DNA of 64,000 nt from Asaia prunellae JCM 25354. GTDB lineage: Bacteria; Pseudomonadota; Alphaproteobacteria; Acetobacterales; Acetobacteraceae. Position 1 is the stretch's first letter; every line of letters begins with the position of its first letter. The DNA is taken from contig NZ_BAJV01000002.1 in assembly GCF_000613885.1 (NCBI RefSeq), positions 62,001 to 126,000 on the forward strand, read 5' to 3'. The translations under genes and the position numbers were made by a program. This document shows positions 24,751-33,997 of the stretch, one piece after another. The notes below the pieces were generated by a model, which worked only from the letters and a program-made list of their open reading frames with translations, ran no database searches and had not been told where the DNA came from.

Positions 24751-25716
24751 TCAATTGGCGATTGGCATGGGCGGTGGCAGTGCATCACCATAGCCTGCGA
24801 GAGAAGATGATGATCCTGAGTCACTCTGGACGTGACGTGATTTGGGAGGCTGAATGGCAATGTCGACATTCTGTCGTGTAGCATGGGCCGTGGCGACTGC
24901 ACGAGGATTACGCCACGACGTTGCAGCTGTCGCCTGGGGACGATCGCCGCGGAACGTTGCCAGTCGGACAGTAGGATCGGCATCACTGCCATTTTGTGTT
25001 TCGTGAGGCCGGGACGTAGCGTGGACAACAGCGTCATAGCGGCGATTATGATGCGTCGTCTGGCCGAGTTCGTCTGAAACCACATGACTGTGATTGTTCT
25101 GCTGCGCCAGTTCGAGCGCGGGGCGGGCAGGTGGGATTTGCCGGTTGGCACGCGGTGTCACAGTCGGTCGTGCCGGGTGTGGCGTTGTCGCGGCCAATGT
25201 TACATGGGGGGCAGGGATAGCCGGTGTGGACGCTTTGGCAGATGGCGGATGGCGACGCACAGCATCGGCACTGGCCATAAGCGCGGGCGTATCCTCATGA
25301 ACAGCCTTGGGTTTCTGCTCGACTGGCTTCTGTTCGGGCGTGATCTGATGCTGAACCAGAGGTGCAGGCGCGTTGGAAACCGCAATGCTCAGGCTCTCGC
25401 GCGGATCATGAAAGGCTGGTCTCGTGCTGGGGGCAGGCAAGGCGTCGATCATGTTGGCCAGACGTACATATTGTGTGGGCGCCATGGGGTGAAGCTGGCC
25501 GAGAAAACGCGTTGAAAGGGCACTCAGTCGATCAGGCTGGTTCAGCAATGCCCATTGCGTACGCAGCATGGCAGTCTGGGATCGTACACGCTCCGTCTTC
25601 TGGACCACGGCCGTAATATGCTGATCGAGTACGGTCGTTTCATGCTTCTTGGTGTAAAGAAACATTCCCGAGCCACCAGCGAGAAGCGCACAAAGGATTG
25701 TAAAAGGCCGGATCAT
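24751..25716 (-). CDS. ftsL: FtsL-like division protein with long periplasmic tail
   Basis: Position (between rsmH and ftsI) and architecture identify the FtsL counterpart: a very short cytoplasmic end, one membrane helix (about residues 4-20, [17 protein letters not shown]), then a coiled-coil region (about 27-70, [19 protein letters not shown]) with [26 protein letters not shown] typical of FtsL. It is 321 residues, about three times the usual length. The additional 220 residues are low-complexity, rich in Pro, Ala, Thr, His and Arg. It overlaps the rsmH stop by four bases. The family assignment rests on context plus the N-terminal 90 residues. Confidence 0.78.
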   Translation of the reverse strand: MIRPFTILCALLAGGSGMFLYTKKHETTVLDQHITAVVQKTERVRSQTAMLRTQWALLNQPDRLSALSTRFLGQLHPMAPTQYVRLANMIDALPAPSTRPAFHDPRESLSIAVSNAPAPLVQHQITPEQKPVEQKPKAVHEDTPALMASADAVRRHPPSAKASTPAIPAPHVTLAATTPHPARPTVTPRANRQIPPARPALELAQQNNHSHVVSDELGQTTHHNRRYDAVVHATSRPHETQNGSDADPTVRLATFRGDRPQATAATSWRNPRAVATAHATRQNVDIAIQPPKSRHVQSDSGSSSSLAGYGDALPPPMPIAN

Positions 25717-26714
25717 GAGCGAGACCCCCTAAAAGAGGCTGAAGGTGCGGTACGAAGCAGACTGCGTAGCTTGGCGCTGCGTGAGCGGGGATTGCGACGG
25801 ATCTCTTCTTCTGAGGCGAGAACCGGTCGCGTGTGAGGCAGAACGAAATCAGGAGCGATAAAACGCTCCGTCATGGGTTCGTGTCTTGAGGGACGGCTGA
25901 CGCGTCCGGCGGCCTGGGCAAGGGCACGCTTGACCAGACGGTCTTCAAGCGAATGAAAAGTGACAATAACCAGCCTGCCACCTTCGGCCAGCAGACCGGG
26001 AGCCGTGTCCAGCGCGCGCTGCAATTCGCCCAGCTCGTCATTTACGGCAATGCGCAGCGCCTGAAAGGTGCGTGTGGCCGGATGAATGCCTGTTTTGTCA
26101 GGGCGTACGACGCTGCGGACGATATCAGCCAGACGTGCTGTCGTACGGATCGGTTCTTCGGCACGGGCGCGAATGATGGCAGCGGCGATACGACGCGACA
26201 TGCGATCTTCACCGTAATGATAGATGATGTCAGCCAGTTCGTCGGCTTCAGCCTCGTTGACCAGATCAGCGGCAGAGCGGCCTGACTGCGACATGCGCAT
26301 GTCAAGTGGCCCATCATGGCGGAAGGAGAAGCCACGCTCTGCCTCATCAATCTGGTAGGAAGAGACGCCAATATCCAGAACGATTCCGTCGAAAGGTGCT
26401 TCATCGGCCAGAAGCTCGCCCATTGCGCCGAATGTGCCAGGCACGGTGACCAGTTTGCGAGAAGGCGCTCTGGATTCGAGGTCAGCCGAAAGCGCCAGGG
26501 CACGGGCGATCGCCGTGGGGTCGCGGTCTATTCCCCAGACCGTACACGCGGCATGGCTGAGCATGCCGCGTGTGTAGCCGCCACCGCCAAAGGTGCCATC
26601 AATATAGCGTCCGCCATCATGGGGACTGAGGGCATCGAGTATTTCCGCCAGCATGACAGGAACATGCCCCGGATCGTGATCCATCAGCAGGGCAAGGGGC
26701 GTAATCGCGTTCAT
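25713..26714 (-). CDS. rsmH: 16S rRNA m4C1402 methyltransferase RsmH
   Basis: RsmH (MraW) methylates N4 of cytidine 1402 in 16S rRNA. Seen are the N-terminal [14 protein letters not shown], the SAM-binding [41 protein letters not shown], and [13 protein letters not shown] followed by [15 protein letters not shown]. The 333-residue length is normal. The ATG at 26714 overlaps the mraZ stop and the 3' end overlaps ftsL, so three genes are coupled. The frame is intact. Confidence 0.97.
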   Translation of the reverse strand: MNAITPLALLMDHDPGHVPVMLAEILDALSPHDGGRYIDGTFGGGGYTRGMLSHAACTVWGIDRDPTAIARALALSADLESRAPSRKLVTVPGTFGAMGELLADEAPFDGIVLDIGVSSYQIDEAERGFSFRHDGPLDMRMSQSGRSAADLVNEAEADELADIIYHYGEDRMSRRIAAAIIRARAEEPIRTTARLADIVRSVVRPDKTGIHPATRTFQALRIAVNDELGELQRALDTAPGLLAEGGRLVIVTFHSLEDRLVKRALAQAAGRVSRPSRHEPMTERFIAPDFVLPHTRPVLASEEEIRRNPRSRSAKLRSLLRTAPSASFRGSRS

Positions 26715-27184
26715 GATGCCTTTTCCCCTGGGGCTGCATTCGGTCGGGTGGTCATGCGGCGTGCGCGCATGCGGGCTTCTTCGCGGCGCTTTGCGCCAGC
26801 CTCGGGCTCCCAGATCTGAAAGACGCGGCCAAGGCCCATAAAGGAGACCTCATCCAGCAGGTTGGCGTGACGCTTGAGCACATCCGGCAGGATAATGCGC
26901 CCCTCCTTGTCAGCATCGATCGGGTAGGCATCCGCATAGAGGCTTGCCGCGAGATCGTCATGGTCGTCGGAAAAGATGTCGAGCGAGTTAACTGGCCCGG
27001 CAAGTGTAGCAAAAGCAGCACTCGGCCAAGCTTCGATGCAGGGATGGAGATGGGAGGGACGCAGAATGACCAGGCTTTCGTCAGGCTGTGCCTGCGCCCG
27101 AAGGGCAGCGCGAAAGGATGCGGGAATGGACACGCGGCCCTTGGCGTCGAAACGGTTCTGATGCGTGCCAAGAAACACACTCAC
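26711..27184 (-). CDS. mraZ: Transcriptional regulator MraZ
   Basis: MraZ is a ring-forming AbrB-like DNA-binding protein that controls the dcw operon. Two copies of its domain are visible: FLGTHQNRFDAKGRVSIPASFR near the start and YPIDADKEGRIILPDVLKRHANL in the second half. The open frame begins at a TTG at 27217, but the GTG at 27184 (MSVFLGTHQNRF) preceded by AGGAGG at 11 bases spacing gives about 157 residues, the family size, and is my choice; a GTG two codons later is also possible. It is the first gene of the cluster. Confidence 0.93.
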   Translation of the reverse strand: MSVFLGTHQNRFDAKGRVSIPASFRAALRAQAQPDESLVILRPSHLHPCIEAWPSAAFATLAGPVNSLDIFSDDHDDLAASLYADAYPIDADKEGRIILPDVLKRHANLLDEVSFMGLGRVFQIWEPEAGAKRREEARMRARRMTTRPNAAPGEKAS

Positions 27185-27244
27185 GCCGTTCGATGCCTCC
27201 TCTGCGCTATGGAGCAATTACACAAGACGTTTCGTGCCCGGAGC

Positions 27245-27318
27245 GGGACATAACCGCTTGCTGTATGTCTGAAGGGACCATCCGGGACGAGTTTGGGATA
27301 CCATGGGATTTCATGGGG
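27245..27318 (-). promoter_or_regulatory. Putative MraZ operator: GGGA repeats about every 10 bases
   Basis: On the plus strand GGGA starts at 27245, 27274, 27284, 27295 and 27305, and GGGG at 27315. The last five are spaced 10, 11, 10 and 10 bases. The last three are TGGG in TTTGGGAT-ACCATGGGAT-TTCATGGGG. MraZ is known from Escherichia coli to bind TGGGN direct repeats with 5-base spacers upstream of mraZ, the same 10-base period. Here the repeats lie about 60-135 bases upstream of the mraZ start, with the TGGG strand opposite to transcription. Binding is inferred, not shown. Confidence 0.6.
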
Positions 27319-27666
27319 CGTCAAACAATTCGCTGAAAAAAACGGCGAAATTCCGGGTTTTTTTTCAGATATACCAATATAGTGTTCTTATTATGTTCTC
27401 GTTTTAATGATGAGCAAAGTCCCAGTGATGCATTATTCAGGGTTTTTGTTATGTTCTTATTAAGGCATCAATTGCCATAATTGCGGCATCATTGTGGTAA
27501 TCTGAAAAGTTAGTGACTTCTCTTTATCGACAAATAACAAGATATTTTGTCCTGAATATTCTTTTTTCCGGCAATAAAGCATCATGATTTGCCATTTCTG
27601 ATGCAATGCTTCGAGTAGACGACACACTCTTCCTCGGAAGATATGATTTCGGATCGGGAATAATGT
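27319..27666. other. AT-rich intergenic region between mraZ and rnpB
   Basis: No gene is supported here. It holds an inverted repeat at 27333-27368, with arms CTGAAAAAAAC and GTTTTTTTTCAG around GGCGAAATTCCGG, and AT-rich stretches (for example TATACCAATATAG near 27371). It presumably carries the mraZ promoter and the rnpB 3' flank, but I cannot place -35/-10 boxes with confidence. Confidence 0.4.
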
Positions 27667-28059
27667 CAGACGGTCTGTAAGCCGGGTTCTGTCCGCCAAT
27701 GGCGAGGCGATCATTCCTCTGGGACCGGTCTTGCAACCGGCCTCACGCAACCAACCCGAATGACAAGGCGGGAGAGCCTCTGATCCCATCCCGTAAGAGA
27801 CGGATCCGCCATTCCTATTCGGTCTTGCTCCCGATGGGGTTTGCCCTGCCTCCCGCGTTACCGAAGGAGCGGTGCGCTCTTACCGCACCGTTTCACCCTT
27901 GCCTGCAGCCCGAAAGCCTGGCAGGCGGTTTGTTTTCTGTGGCACTTTCCCTAGGGTCACCCCCGCCGGCCGTTAGCCGGCATCGTTCTCCCGTGGAGCC
28001 CGGACTTTCCTCCATCGCGTCGGTTCGCACCAACGCCACAGCGATCGCCCGACCGTCTG
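27667..28059 (-). ncRNA. rnpB: RNase P RNA, bacterial class A
   Basis: The minus strand carries the conserved P4 element near the 5' end, GAGGAAAGTCCGGGCTCC (plus-strand complement at about 27997-28014). At the 3' end it has ACAGAACCCGGCTTACAG. The ends pair through a P1 helix: CAGACGGTC at 28059-28051 with GACCGTCTG at 27675-27667. Length is about 393 nt, usual for class A. This is the catalytic RNA that matures tRNA 5' ends. Ends may be off by a few bases. Confidence 0.95.
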
Positions 28060-28168
28060 ACGGGCGCAACCTGACCGATGCCTGGTGCGGGGTCAAGCCG
28101 CACCAGTGGATTTTCTCGTCAGGCTTTCACAAGTCTGCCACGAAGATTGGGCGGGGTTACCTTCTTGG

Positions 28169-30526
28169 TCAGATGGCTTGACATTCAATGATGATGGCAG
28201 ATTGCGGCGGCATTCTTGGTAGAAACAGGCCGACTTCGTTAAGGATGGCGCCCTCCATTTCAAGACCTTTATCCAGAAGGGTCTCCTGCATGTCGGATGG
28301 TCGCCGTGCCTGCAGTTGCTGTGGTGCGGGGAGCGTGAGACGGTAGCGGATGGCATCGGACAGGCCTGGCAAACGGATAAGTGCAGGAAGATGAACCTGC
28401 GGCCAATCACGCTGCGCAATGAGGAAAATTCCTGTGCGACTATCGTGGCTTGTAACCCCCCGTATGACGCGTGCAGACGTGTCCTCACCGAACTGCGCCA
28501 GACCTGCATGCAGAACAGACCTCAGTCTTTTATACAGAATGATCCATTGTCTGAGCCGCTCGCTTTCCTCGGCTGTCAGATGCATCGGGTTGAGTTCAAG
28601 ACCAAGATGTCCGAACAAGGCGATAGCTGCCCTGAAATCGAGCGACGTTTCCCGTTTGTCGAGCCAGTTCGGGCTCGCCGAAATATGACAGCCAGTAATT
28701 TCTGGCGGCAGAAAATGCCAGGCTTGTCCCTGCATACGCAGGCGATCAACGGCCGAGGTATTATCAGATAACCATACGCGCTGGGTATGTGCGATGGCCC
28801 CCCAGTCGGCACGACCGCCTCCCGAGGCGCAACTCTCGATTTCCAGTGTCGGGTGCGCCGCATGCAGGCGATCCCATAAAGTATAGACCGCGATGACCTG
28901 CGCACGATAGGCGGCGCGTCCTCGACTGTCCGAGGCATCAAGCAGGTCGCGATTGAAATCCCATTTGATATAATCAATCCGCCATTCAGTGACCTGTTTC
29001 CTGATCGTCTCGAACAGCCATTTCGAGACCTCCGGCCGTGAAATATCGAGCACAACCTGGTCCCGCGACGTCAGTAATGGTCGCCCACGACTATGCAGGA
29101 CCCAGTCAGGATGAGCGCGATAGAGATCGCTGTCCGGATTAACCATTTCGGGTTCGTACCATAATCCGAATTCCATGCCCCTTGCATGAGCATAGTCTGA
29201 TAGGGGGCGCAGACCGTTCGGAAAAATAGTGGACGCGGCTTTCCAGTCACCCAGGCCCAGGCGATCGCTACGTCGTGCACCAAACCACCCGTCGTCGAGC
29301 ACAAAGCGTTCGACGCCCAGCCGCGACGCTGCATCAATCTGACTACGCAGATGCGACTCTTCGAGTGCGAAGCCATTGCCCTCCCATGAATTCAGTAATA
29401 CGGGGCGTGGCTTCATGCGGCCAGAAGGCCAGCGCAACAGGGTGCGTCTTGCGAAGCTCTGGCAGGCTTGTGCAATCCCCGTGCGGCCAGCGGGAGAAAA
29501 CACGGCGTAGGACGGGGCTGGTCGATAGGTTTCACCTGCAGCCAGGATTATCTCTCCCGGATAGAGATACTCGCTGGCAGAGACGCGATAGCGACTGTCT
29601 TCCATACGTTCGGCTGTAAGATGATGTCCTCCGCTCCAGCCCAGCAGGACGGCCCAGGCCTCTCCCTCATTTTCCGTGGTCGCCGCTGTCGTGGCGATGA
29701 GGGCAGGAAAATGGTCGTGGGAACGGTTGCGTCGGCTTTCGATGATGAGGCCGCCCTGTATCAGCGGCTGCGTGGACGCGCCAAATTCTGCCGTCCAGGC
29801 ACCATGCATTACCGTAAAAACCCCGGCCTGTTCCGGAAGCAGGAATGCTCCTGACACAAAGCGCTCAACCTCTAACGGTGTATCGCCTTTATTGGTCAGG
29901 GCATATTGTGTTGTCAGGACATCCTGATCATCCAGCGAGACACGCAGGCTGACACTCAGGGCGCAGACCTCGTCTTGTGCGTCGATCGTCACGGTGCCGG
30001 GCTGCCGATGTATTGCTGTAATCGTAAATTCTGCTGTCCAGTTCGTGCCGTCCTGTCGACACGCGACAAGCCCGGGCATGTCGAAATTCCAACTGCCTAG
30101 CGTATCAAGCAGCGTAATGGAGGGGCGCCACTGGTCCGGGCCATTTTCAGGTGTTTCAGGAGCGCGTGCAGCGAAAATGTCTTCTGCCGGCAGATGATCA
30201 GGGAGGCGCTTCCCCCAATAGGCTATTTCCGGCAATCCGGTTCTGCGGGCAATCAGAAGCAAGGTCGCCTTAGTCCCATCCAGGCGGATCAGGCCAGTCG
30301 GGTATGTCTGACCGTCTCCTGCCCGTTCCTGTTTCGGGATAGCCGGAGGATGAAACGGGAGCGAGGATGAGGCATGCGGGGCACCGCCGGGGGAATTTGC
30401 AGTAGCTGACCCCGCTTTTGCAGCGGCGCGGGCTTCGCCGCCTATAAAAGGTATGGCGCCTGCCATGCCCAGAATCTTCCAGGCATTGCGGCGTGTCAGT
30501 CGCGGTGACGAGGCATTTTCGGTCAT
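28169..30526 (-). CDS. Secreted GH36 alpha-galactosidase with Tat-like signal
   Basis: A 785-residue glycoside hydrolase family 36 enzyme, predicted to release terminal alpha-galactose from raffinose-family sugars or galactosylated polysaccharides. The catalytic nucleophile is Asp522 in YIKWDFNRDLL and the acid/base is Asp573 in ESCASGGGRADWG. Other family segments are RFVLDDGWFGARR and GLWYEPEMVNPDSDLYR. The N-terminus has a twin-arginine motif TRRNAWKIL, a hydrophobic stretch and an Ala-rich cleavage region near residues 31-37, so export by Tat is likely, unlike the usual cytoplasmic GH36 enzymes. It is transcribed divergently from the esterase at 30788. The frame is intact. Substrate range is inferred. 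Confidence 0.9.
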   Translation of the reverse strand: MTENASSPRLTRRNAWKILGMAGAIPFIGGEARAAAKAGSATANSPGGAPHASSSLPFHPPAIPKQERAGDGQTYPTGLIRLDGTKATLLLIARRTGLPEIAYWGKRLPDHLPAEDIFAARAPETPENGPDQWRPSITLLDTLGSWNFDMPGLVACRQDGTNWTAEFTITAIHRQPGTVTIDAQDEVCALSVSLRVSLDDQDVLTTQYALTNKGDTPLEVERFVSGAFLLPEQAGVFTVMHGAWTAEFGASTQPLIQGGLIIESRRNRSHDHFPALIATTAATTENEGEAWAVLLGWSGGHHLTAERMEDSRYRVSASEYLYPGEIILAAGETYRPAPSYAVFSPAGRTGIAQACQSFARRTLLRWPSGRMKPRPVLLNSWEGNGFALEESHLRSQIDAASRLGVERFVLDDGWFGARRSDRLGLGDWKAASTIFPNGLRPLSDYAHARGMEFGLWYEPEMVNPDSDLYRAHPDWVLHSRGRPLLTSRDQVVLDISRPEVSKWLFETIRKQVTEWRIDYIKWDFNRDLLDASDSRGRAAYRAQVIAVYTLWDRLHAAHPTLEIESCASGGGRADWGAIAHTQRVWLSDNTSAVDRLRMQGQAWHFLPPEITGCHISASPNWLDKRETSLDFRAAIALFGHLGLELNPMHLTAEESERLRQWIILYKRLRSVLHAGLAQFGEDTSARVIRGVTSHDSRTGIFLIAQRDWPQVHLPALIRLPGLSDAIRYRLTLPAPQQLQARRPSDMQETLLDKGLEMEGAILNEVGLFLPRMPPQSAIIIECQAI

Positions 30527-30787
30527 GGATTATGTCTCTCCTCCCGTTTGCTCTCACCGCTATGAAGCTAGACTGTTATCGGAGAAACAAAAGTAACTTG
30601 GCTGTGTCGGAGCTGCCTTTTGTGACGAGGCGGTTTTTCTGTTCGTCTGTTTTCGGTTTTGCGGCTGTCCCGCGTGCCGGAGAACAGATTCTGTCAAACT
30701 TGGCCATTCGTGGCAGGAGATCTACTTTTTCTGCCAAGGGTCACATTTCCCTGGATAAGAGAATGGTTGGAGCCGTAATTTCAGTGC

Positions 30788-31782
30788 ATGACCGATTTTC
30801 CTGTTTCCCGTCCCGGCTGGCTGTATCGCCTTTTTCTGCACTGGCTCAGGAAGGCGGCCAAGGGACAGGACGGGTTACCCCTGCCACAAAGCCTGACGCC
30901 GGAATCCCTTGCTGCGCTCCGGCGTATGACTGGCATGCCGAGCTTTCCCCAGCGGCTTTCTTCATTGCAGATCAGGAGATGGTCATCCCTGTCTGTGCCT
31001 TGCGGCAATCATTTTCGTCCGGCGAGGCTTTATCGCCCCCGCGGGAAGGTGACAGGACTTGTGCTTTTTCTGCATGGGGGAGGATTCGTTCATTGCGATC
31101 TGGTTTCCCATCACGCATCTGTTGCCGTTTGGCGCGTCATTCAGGAGCCATGGTACTTTCCCTTGATTATCGTCTTGCGCCTGAAGCCCCTTTTCCTGCG
31201 GCTGTAGAGGATAGCTGGGCGGCCCTTCTCTGGCTGAACGACCAGGCCAGAAAATCAGGCCTGTCTCTCGCTGTCTGTGGAGACAGTGCAGGGGGTAACC
31301 TGGCCGCTGTGCTGGCGCTGCGGGCCAGGGATCGGGGTCTGGCTGCATTGGTCGGTCAGATGCTTTATTATCCTGCTGTCAGTGGCTTGTGGTCTCCTTC
31401 CAGCAGGGAAGTCTTTGCGGAAGGCTATATGCTGACGGCGCGTCTTCTTGACTGGTATGGAAGACAATATGTCCGGGATGACAGGGAGATGCTTGACCCG
31501 GATTTTGCTCCTGTCTTTGCCAGGGACTTGGCCGCTCTGGCCCCTGCCATGATTGTCACTGCAGGTTTTGATCCGTTGCGGGGGGAGGGGGAGCTTTATA
31601 CACGTTTACTAAGGGAAGCCGGGGTGAGCGTGAGGCTGATCTGCTTTCCTCGTGCAATCCATGGATTTCTGAATTTTTATGCGGCTCTTGTTGACGGAAG
31701 GCGCGCTCTTCGTCTCGGGGGACGTTTTCTGAGAGACTGTCTTGCTGCCGGTAGCAAGCGGAGACACAGCACACAGGCATGA
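30788..31782 (+). CDS. Alpha/beta-hydrolase (HSL-type esterase), frame broken by one missing base
   Basis: This is a family IV (hormone-sensitive-lipase-like) carboxylesterase. The N-terminal frame contains the oxyanion motif LVLFLHGGGFVHCD (HGGG at residues 96-99). A second frame continues with VLSLDYRLAPEAPFPAA, the nucleophile elbow CGDSAGGNLAA, the acid in AGFDPLRGEGE and the histidine in AIHGFLNF. The frame changes near 31118-31120, where one added base gives HHASVCCRLARHSGAMVLSLDYR. The restored protein has about 331 residues and all catalytic residues. It faces galA across 261 bases with no recognised site. Substrate unknown. Confidence 0.85.
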
Positions 31783-31783
31783 A

Positions 31784-31815
31784 GAAAGCCGGGATGGGAA
31801 CCCGGCTTTCCTCTT
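31784..31815 (+). terminator. Rho-independent terminator after the esterase
   Basis: Ten-base arms GAAAGCCGGG and CCCGGCTTTC (31784-31793 and 31801-31810) with a 7-base loop, followed by CTCTT. It lies between convergent genes and could serve both. Confidence 0.75.
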
Positions 31816-32287
31816 ATTGCTGAGTCATTGCGTGAAAACGGCCAGGAGAACCCTGATCCGTCGCCAGCAGACGGTCGGCCCTGTTCACCTTGATCGTGAA
31901 GAGCCGGTTGAATGTACCCGGCTGACCGGGGCAACCATCATTGGTGCGCTGCATGAAATCGACCCGCGTTGCTTCCGGTGGGTCGTTTCCGTTGATAATC
32001 GGTACCAGGCATTTGCCGGGGACGTCAGTCATACCGTTATGTGTCACCATGACGCGCAGATGTTCGACCAGCTTGGTGTTGTCGAACCAGGCCAGACGAT
32101 CAAACTGTATCTTGTCTGCCGCCTGGTCCAGCCATCCCATTTTCATGACAACAACAGCCAGAAGAGAGGCTGGTACCAGTACGATCAGACGACGCAGAAG
32201 ATGTTGCTTGAGCGTGCGTGGTTTGCGACGCCCTGAGCCAAGCTTTGGAGCGCCGGATCGGGATGTTGTTTTCGGATCGGATGCCAA
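31814..32287 (-). CDS. Small membrane-anchored protein of unknown function, paired with zwf
   Basis: I do not recognise a family. The 157 residues have a basic N-terminal region (GSGRRKPRTLKQHLLRR) and one membrane helix at about 34-50 (LIVLVPASLLAVVVMKM). A probably periplasmic domain of about 105 residues follows, with two cysteines (PGKCLVPI and NDGCPGQPG). The C-terminus ends GRFHAMTQQ. It starts 9 bases after the zwf stop, so the two are probably one transcript, but nothing ties its role to sugar metabolism. The frame is intact. Confidence 0.7.
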   Translation of the reverse strand: MASDPKTTSRSGAPKLGSGRRKPRTLKQHLLRRLIVLVPASLLAVVVMKMGWLDQAADKIQFDRLAWFDNTKLVEHLRVMVTHNGMTDVPGKCLVPIINGNDPPEATRVDFMQRTNDGCPGQPGTFNRLFTIKVNRADRLLATDQGSPGRFHAMTQQ

Positions 32288-32296
32288 GGGAGTGCC

Positions 32297-33766
32297 TTAT
32301 TCCATTTCTTCGTGCCAGATCTGTCCGTCACGGGCCAGCATCTGACGCGCTTCCTCAGGTCCCCAGCTGCCAGCGGCATACTGCGCCATGGGCACCTCGT
32401 TCCTGCCCCAGGCATTCATGACCGGAGCGACCCATTTCCATGCGGCTTCAACCTCGTCACGACGAATGAAGAGGACCGGATAGCCACGTACGGCATCAAG
32501 CAGCAGGCGCTCATAGGCATCTGGATAGCGAACGGCAAATTCACGTTCGAAACTGACGTCCATATCGGTCTCCCAGAGGCCGAAATCATCGTCCATAGGG
32601 TTCTTGACGCTGAAGCGGTAAGACAGGCCTTCATCCGGCTGGATGCGAATGACGAGGACATTCTTTTCAGGCCGGGAGGGAAAGAGCTCGGTTGCGGACG
32701 CCTTGAACGTCACAACGATCTCGCTGACCTTTGCCTTCAGACGTTTCGCAGAGCGGATATAGAAGGGGACGTTCTTCCAGCGCGGCGTGTCGATTTCGGC
32801 GCGCAGCGCGACATAGGTCTCGGTATTGCTCTCATGACCCAGTTCATCGAGATAGCCATCGACCTTGGCTCCCTTGATGCTGCCTTTCGTGTACTGGGCG
32901 CGTACCGTACTGGTTTTGAGGGTTTTTTCATCGAGCGGGACAAGCGATTTGAGAACCGTCACCTTGGCATCACGTACGTCATCGGCCTGAAGCGATGCCG
33001 GTTTTTCCATGGCAACGAGGCAAAGCACCTGAAGCAGATGGTTCTGCACCATATCGCGCAGGGCACCGGAATTGTCGTAATACGCCGCGCGTCCTTCAAC
33101 GCCAACGACTTCGCCAGCCGTGATCTGCACGGATTCAATATGTTCGGCTGACCAGACCGCTTCAAAAAGCGGATTGGCAAAGCGCAGGGCAATCACGTTC
33201 TGGACGGTTTCCTTGCCCAGATAGTGATCAATACGGAAAACGTTGTTTTCCTTGAAATACTGGCCGACGCCTTCGTTGATCTCTTCAGCTGTTTTCAGAT
33301 CAATACCGATCGGCTTTTCGAGCACGACACGGCTGTCGTCGGTGACAAGCCCTTCCTGGTGCAGGTTTTTCGAGATCGCACCATAGAGATCAGGGGCGGT
33401 CGCATAGTAGAACACGCGCACATGCTCTTCGGCCTTATGGCTCAGTACCTCGCGCAGTCCTTCCCAGTTGCTGTCCGGCTTGGAACCGTCAAGGCTTACA
33501 TAATGAACCATTTCCAGAAAGCGATCGACGGTGTCCTCGTCGAAATCATCGCTCTTAACGAAGCGCTTCAGGGCATCCCTGGCACGTGTCTGGTATTCGC
33601 TGCGCTTGAGAGGGGAGCGCGCCGTACCGATAATGCGGGCCGTATCCGGTACCTGCCCCATGGTAAGACGATAATAAAGGGCGGGAAGCAATTTGCGCAT
33701 GGTCAAATCGCCGGTGGCGCCAAAAATGACGTAATCGAAAGGGGCGACCTGGTGGCAATTGGTCAT
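32297..33766 (-). CDS. zwf: Glucose-6-phosphate 1-dehydrogenase
   Basis: Zwf oxidises glucose-6-phosphate with NAD(P)+ as the entry step of the oxidative pentose phosphate pathway, the main route of cytoplasmic sugar oxidation in acetic acid bacteria, and of Entner-Doudoroff metabolism. The nucleotide-binding IFGATGDLTMRKLLPAL is at the N-terminus, and the active-site motif RIDHYLGKE at residues 178-186. EKPIGIDLKTAEEIN and the C-terminal PVLFIRRDEVEAAWKWV are also family-typical. The 489-residue length is normal. It is divergent from gapR across 231 bases. Confidence 0.97.
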   Translation of the reverse strand: MTNCHQVAPFDYVIFGATGDLTMRKLLPALYYRLTMGQVPDTARIIGTARSPLKRSEYQTRARDALKRFVKSDDFDEDTVDRFLEMVHYVSLDGSKPDSNWEGLREVLSHKAEEHVRVFYYATAPDLYGAISKNLHQEGLVTDDSRVVLEKPIGIDLKTAEEINEGVGQYFKENNVFRIDHYLGKETVQNVIALRFANPLFEAVWSAEHIESVQITAGEVVGVEGRAAYYDNSGALRDMVQNHLLQVLCLVAMEKPASLQADDVRDAKVTVLKSLVPLDEKTLKTSTVRAQYTKGSIKGAKVDGYLDELGHESNTETYVALRAEIDTPRWKNVPFYIRSAKRLKAKVSEIVVTFKASATELFPSRPEKNVLVIRIQPDEGLSYRFSVKNPMDDDFGLWETDMDVSFEREFAVRYPDAYERLLLDAVRGYPVLFIRRDEVEAAWKWVAPVMNAWGRNEVPMAQYAAGSWGPEEARQMLARDGQIWHEEME

Positions 33767-33997
33767 CGGCCTGGCTCTCCGGTTCTCGATGGGGACAGTG
33801 CGATCTTATGACATGCACGCCCTTGCGGGGTAAAGGTAGCAAACAGAACGCAGCCCTTGAGGCAGCGTTCGGGAGCAATATGCGTTGACCCACCCCGGTG
33901 AGCCGCGATAAGCCGCCTCTCTTCGCAAGTGTCTGCCCGGATGCTTGCGGCTTTGGCTCCTCAGGAGCCATGTGCAACTCCCGCTTTCGAGGTCACC

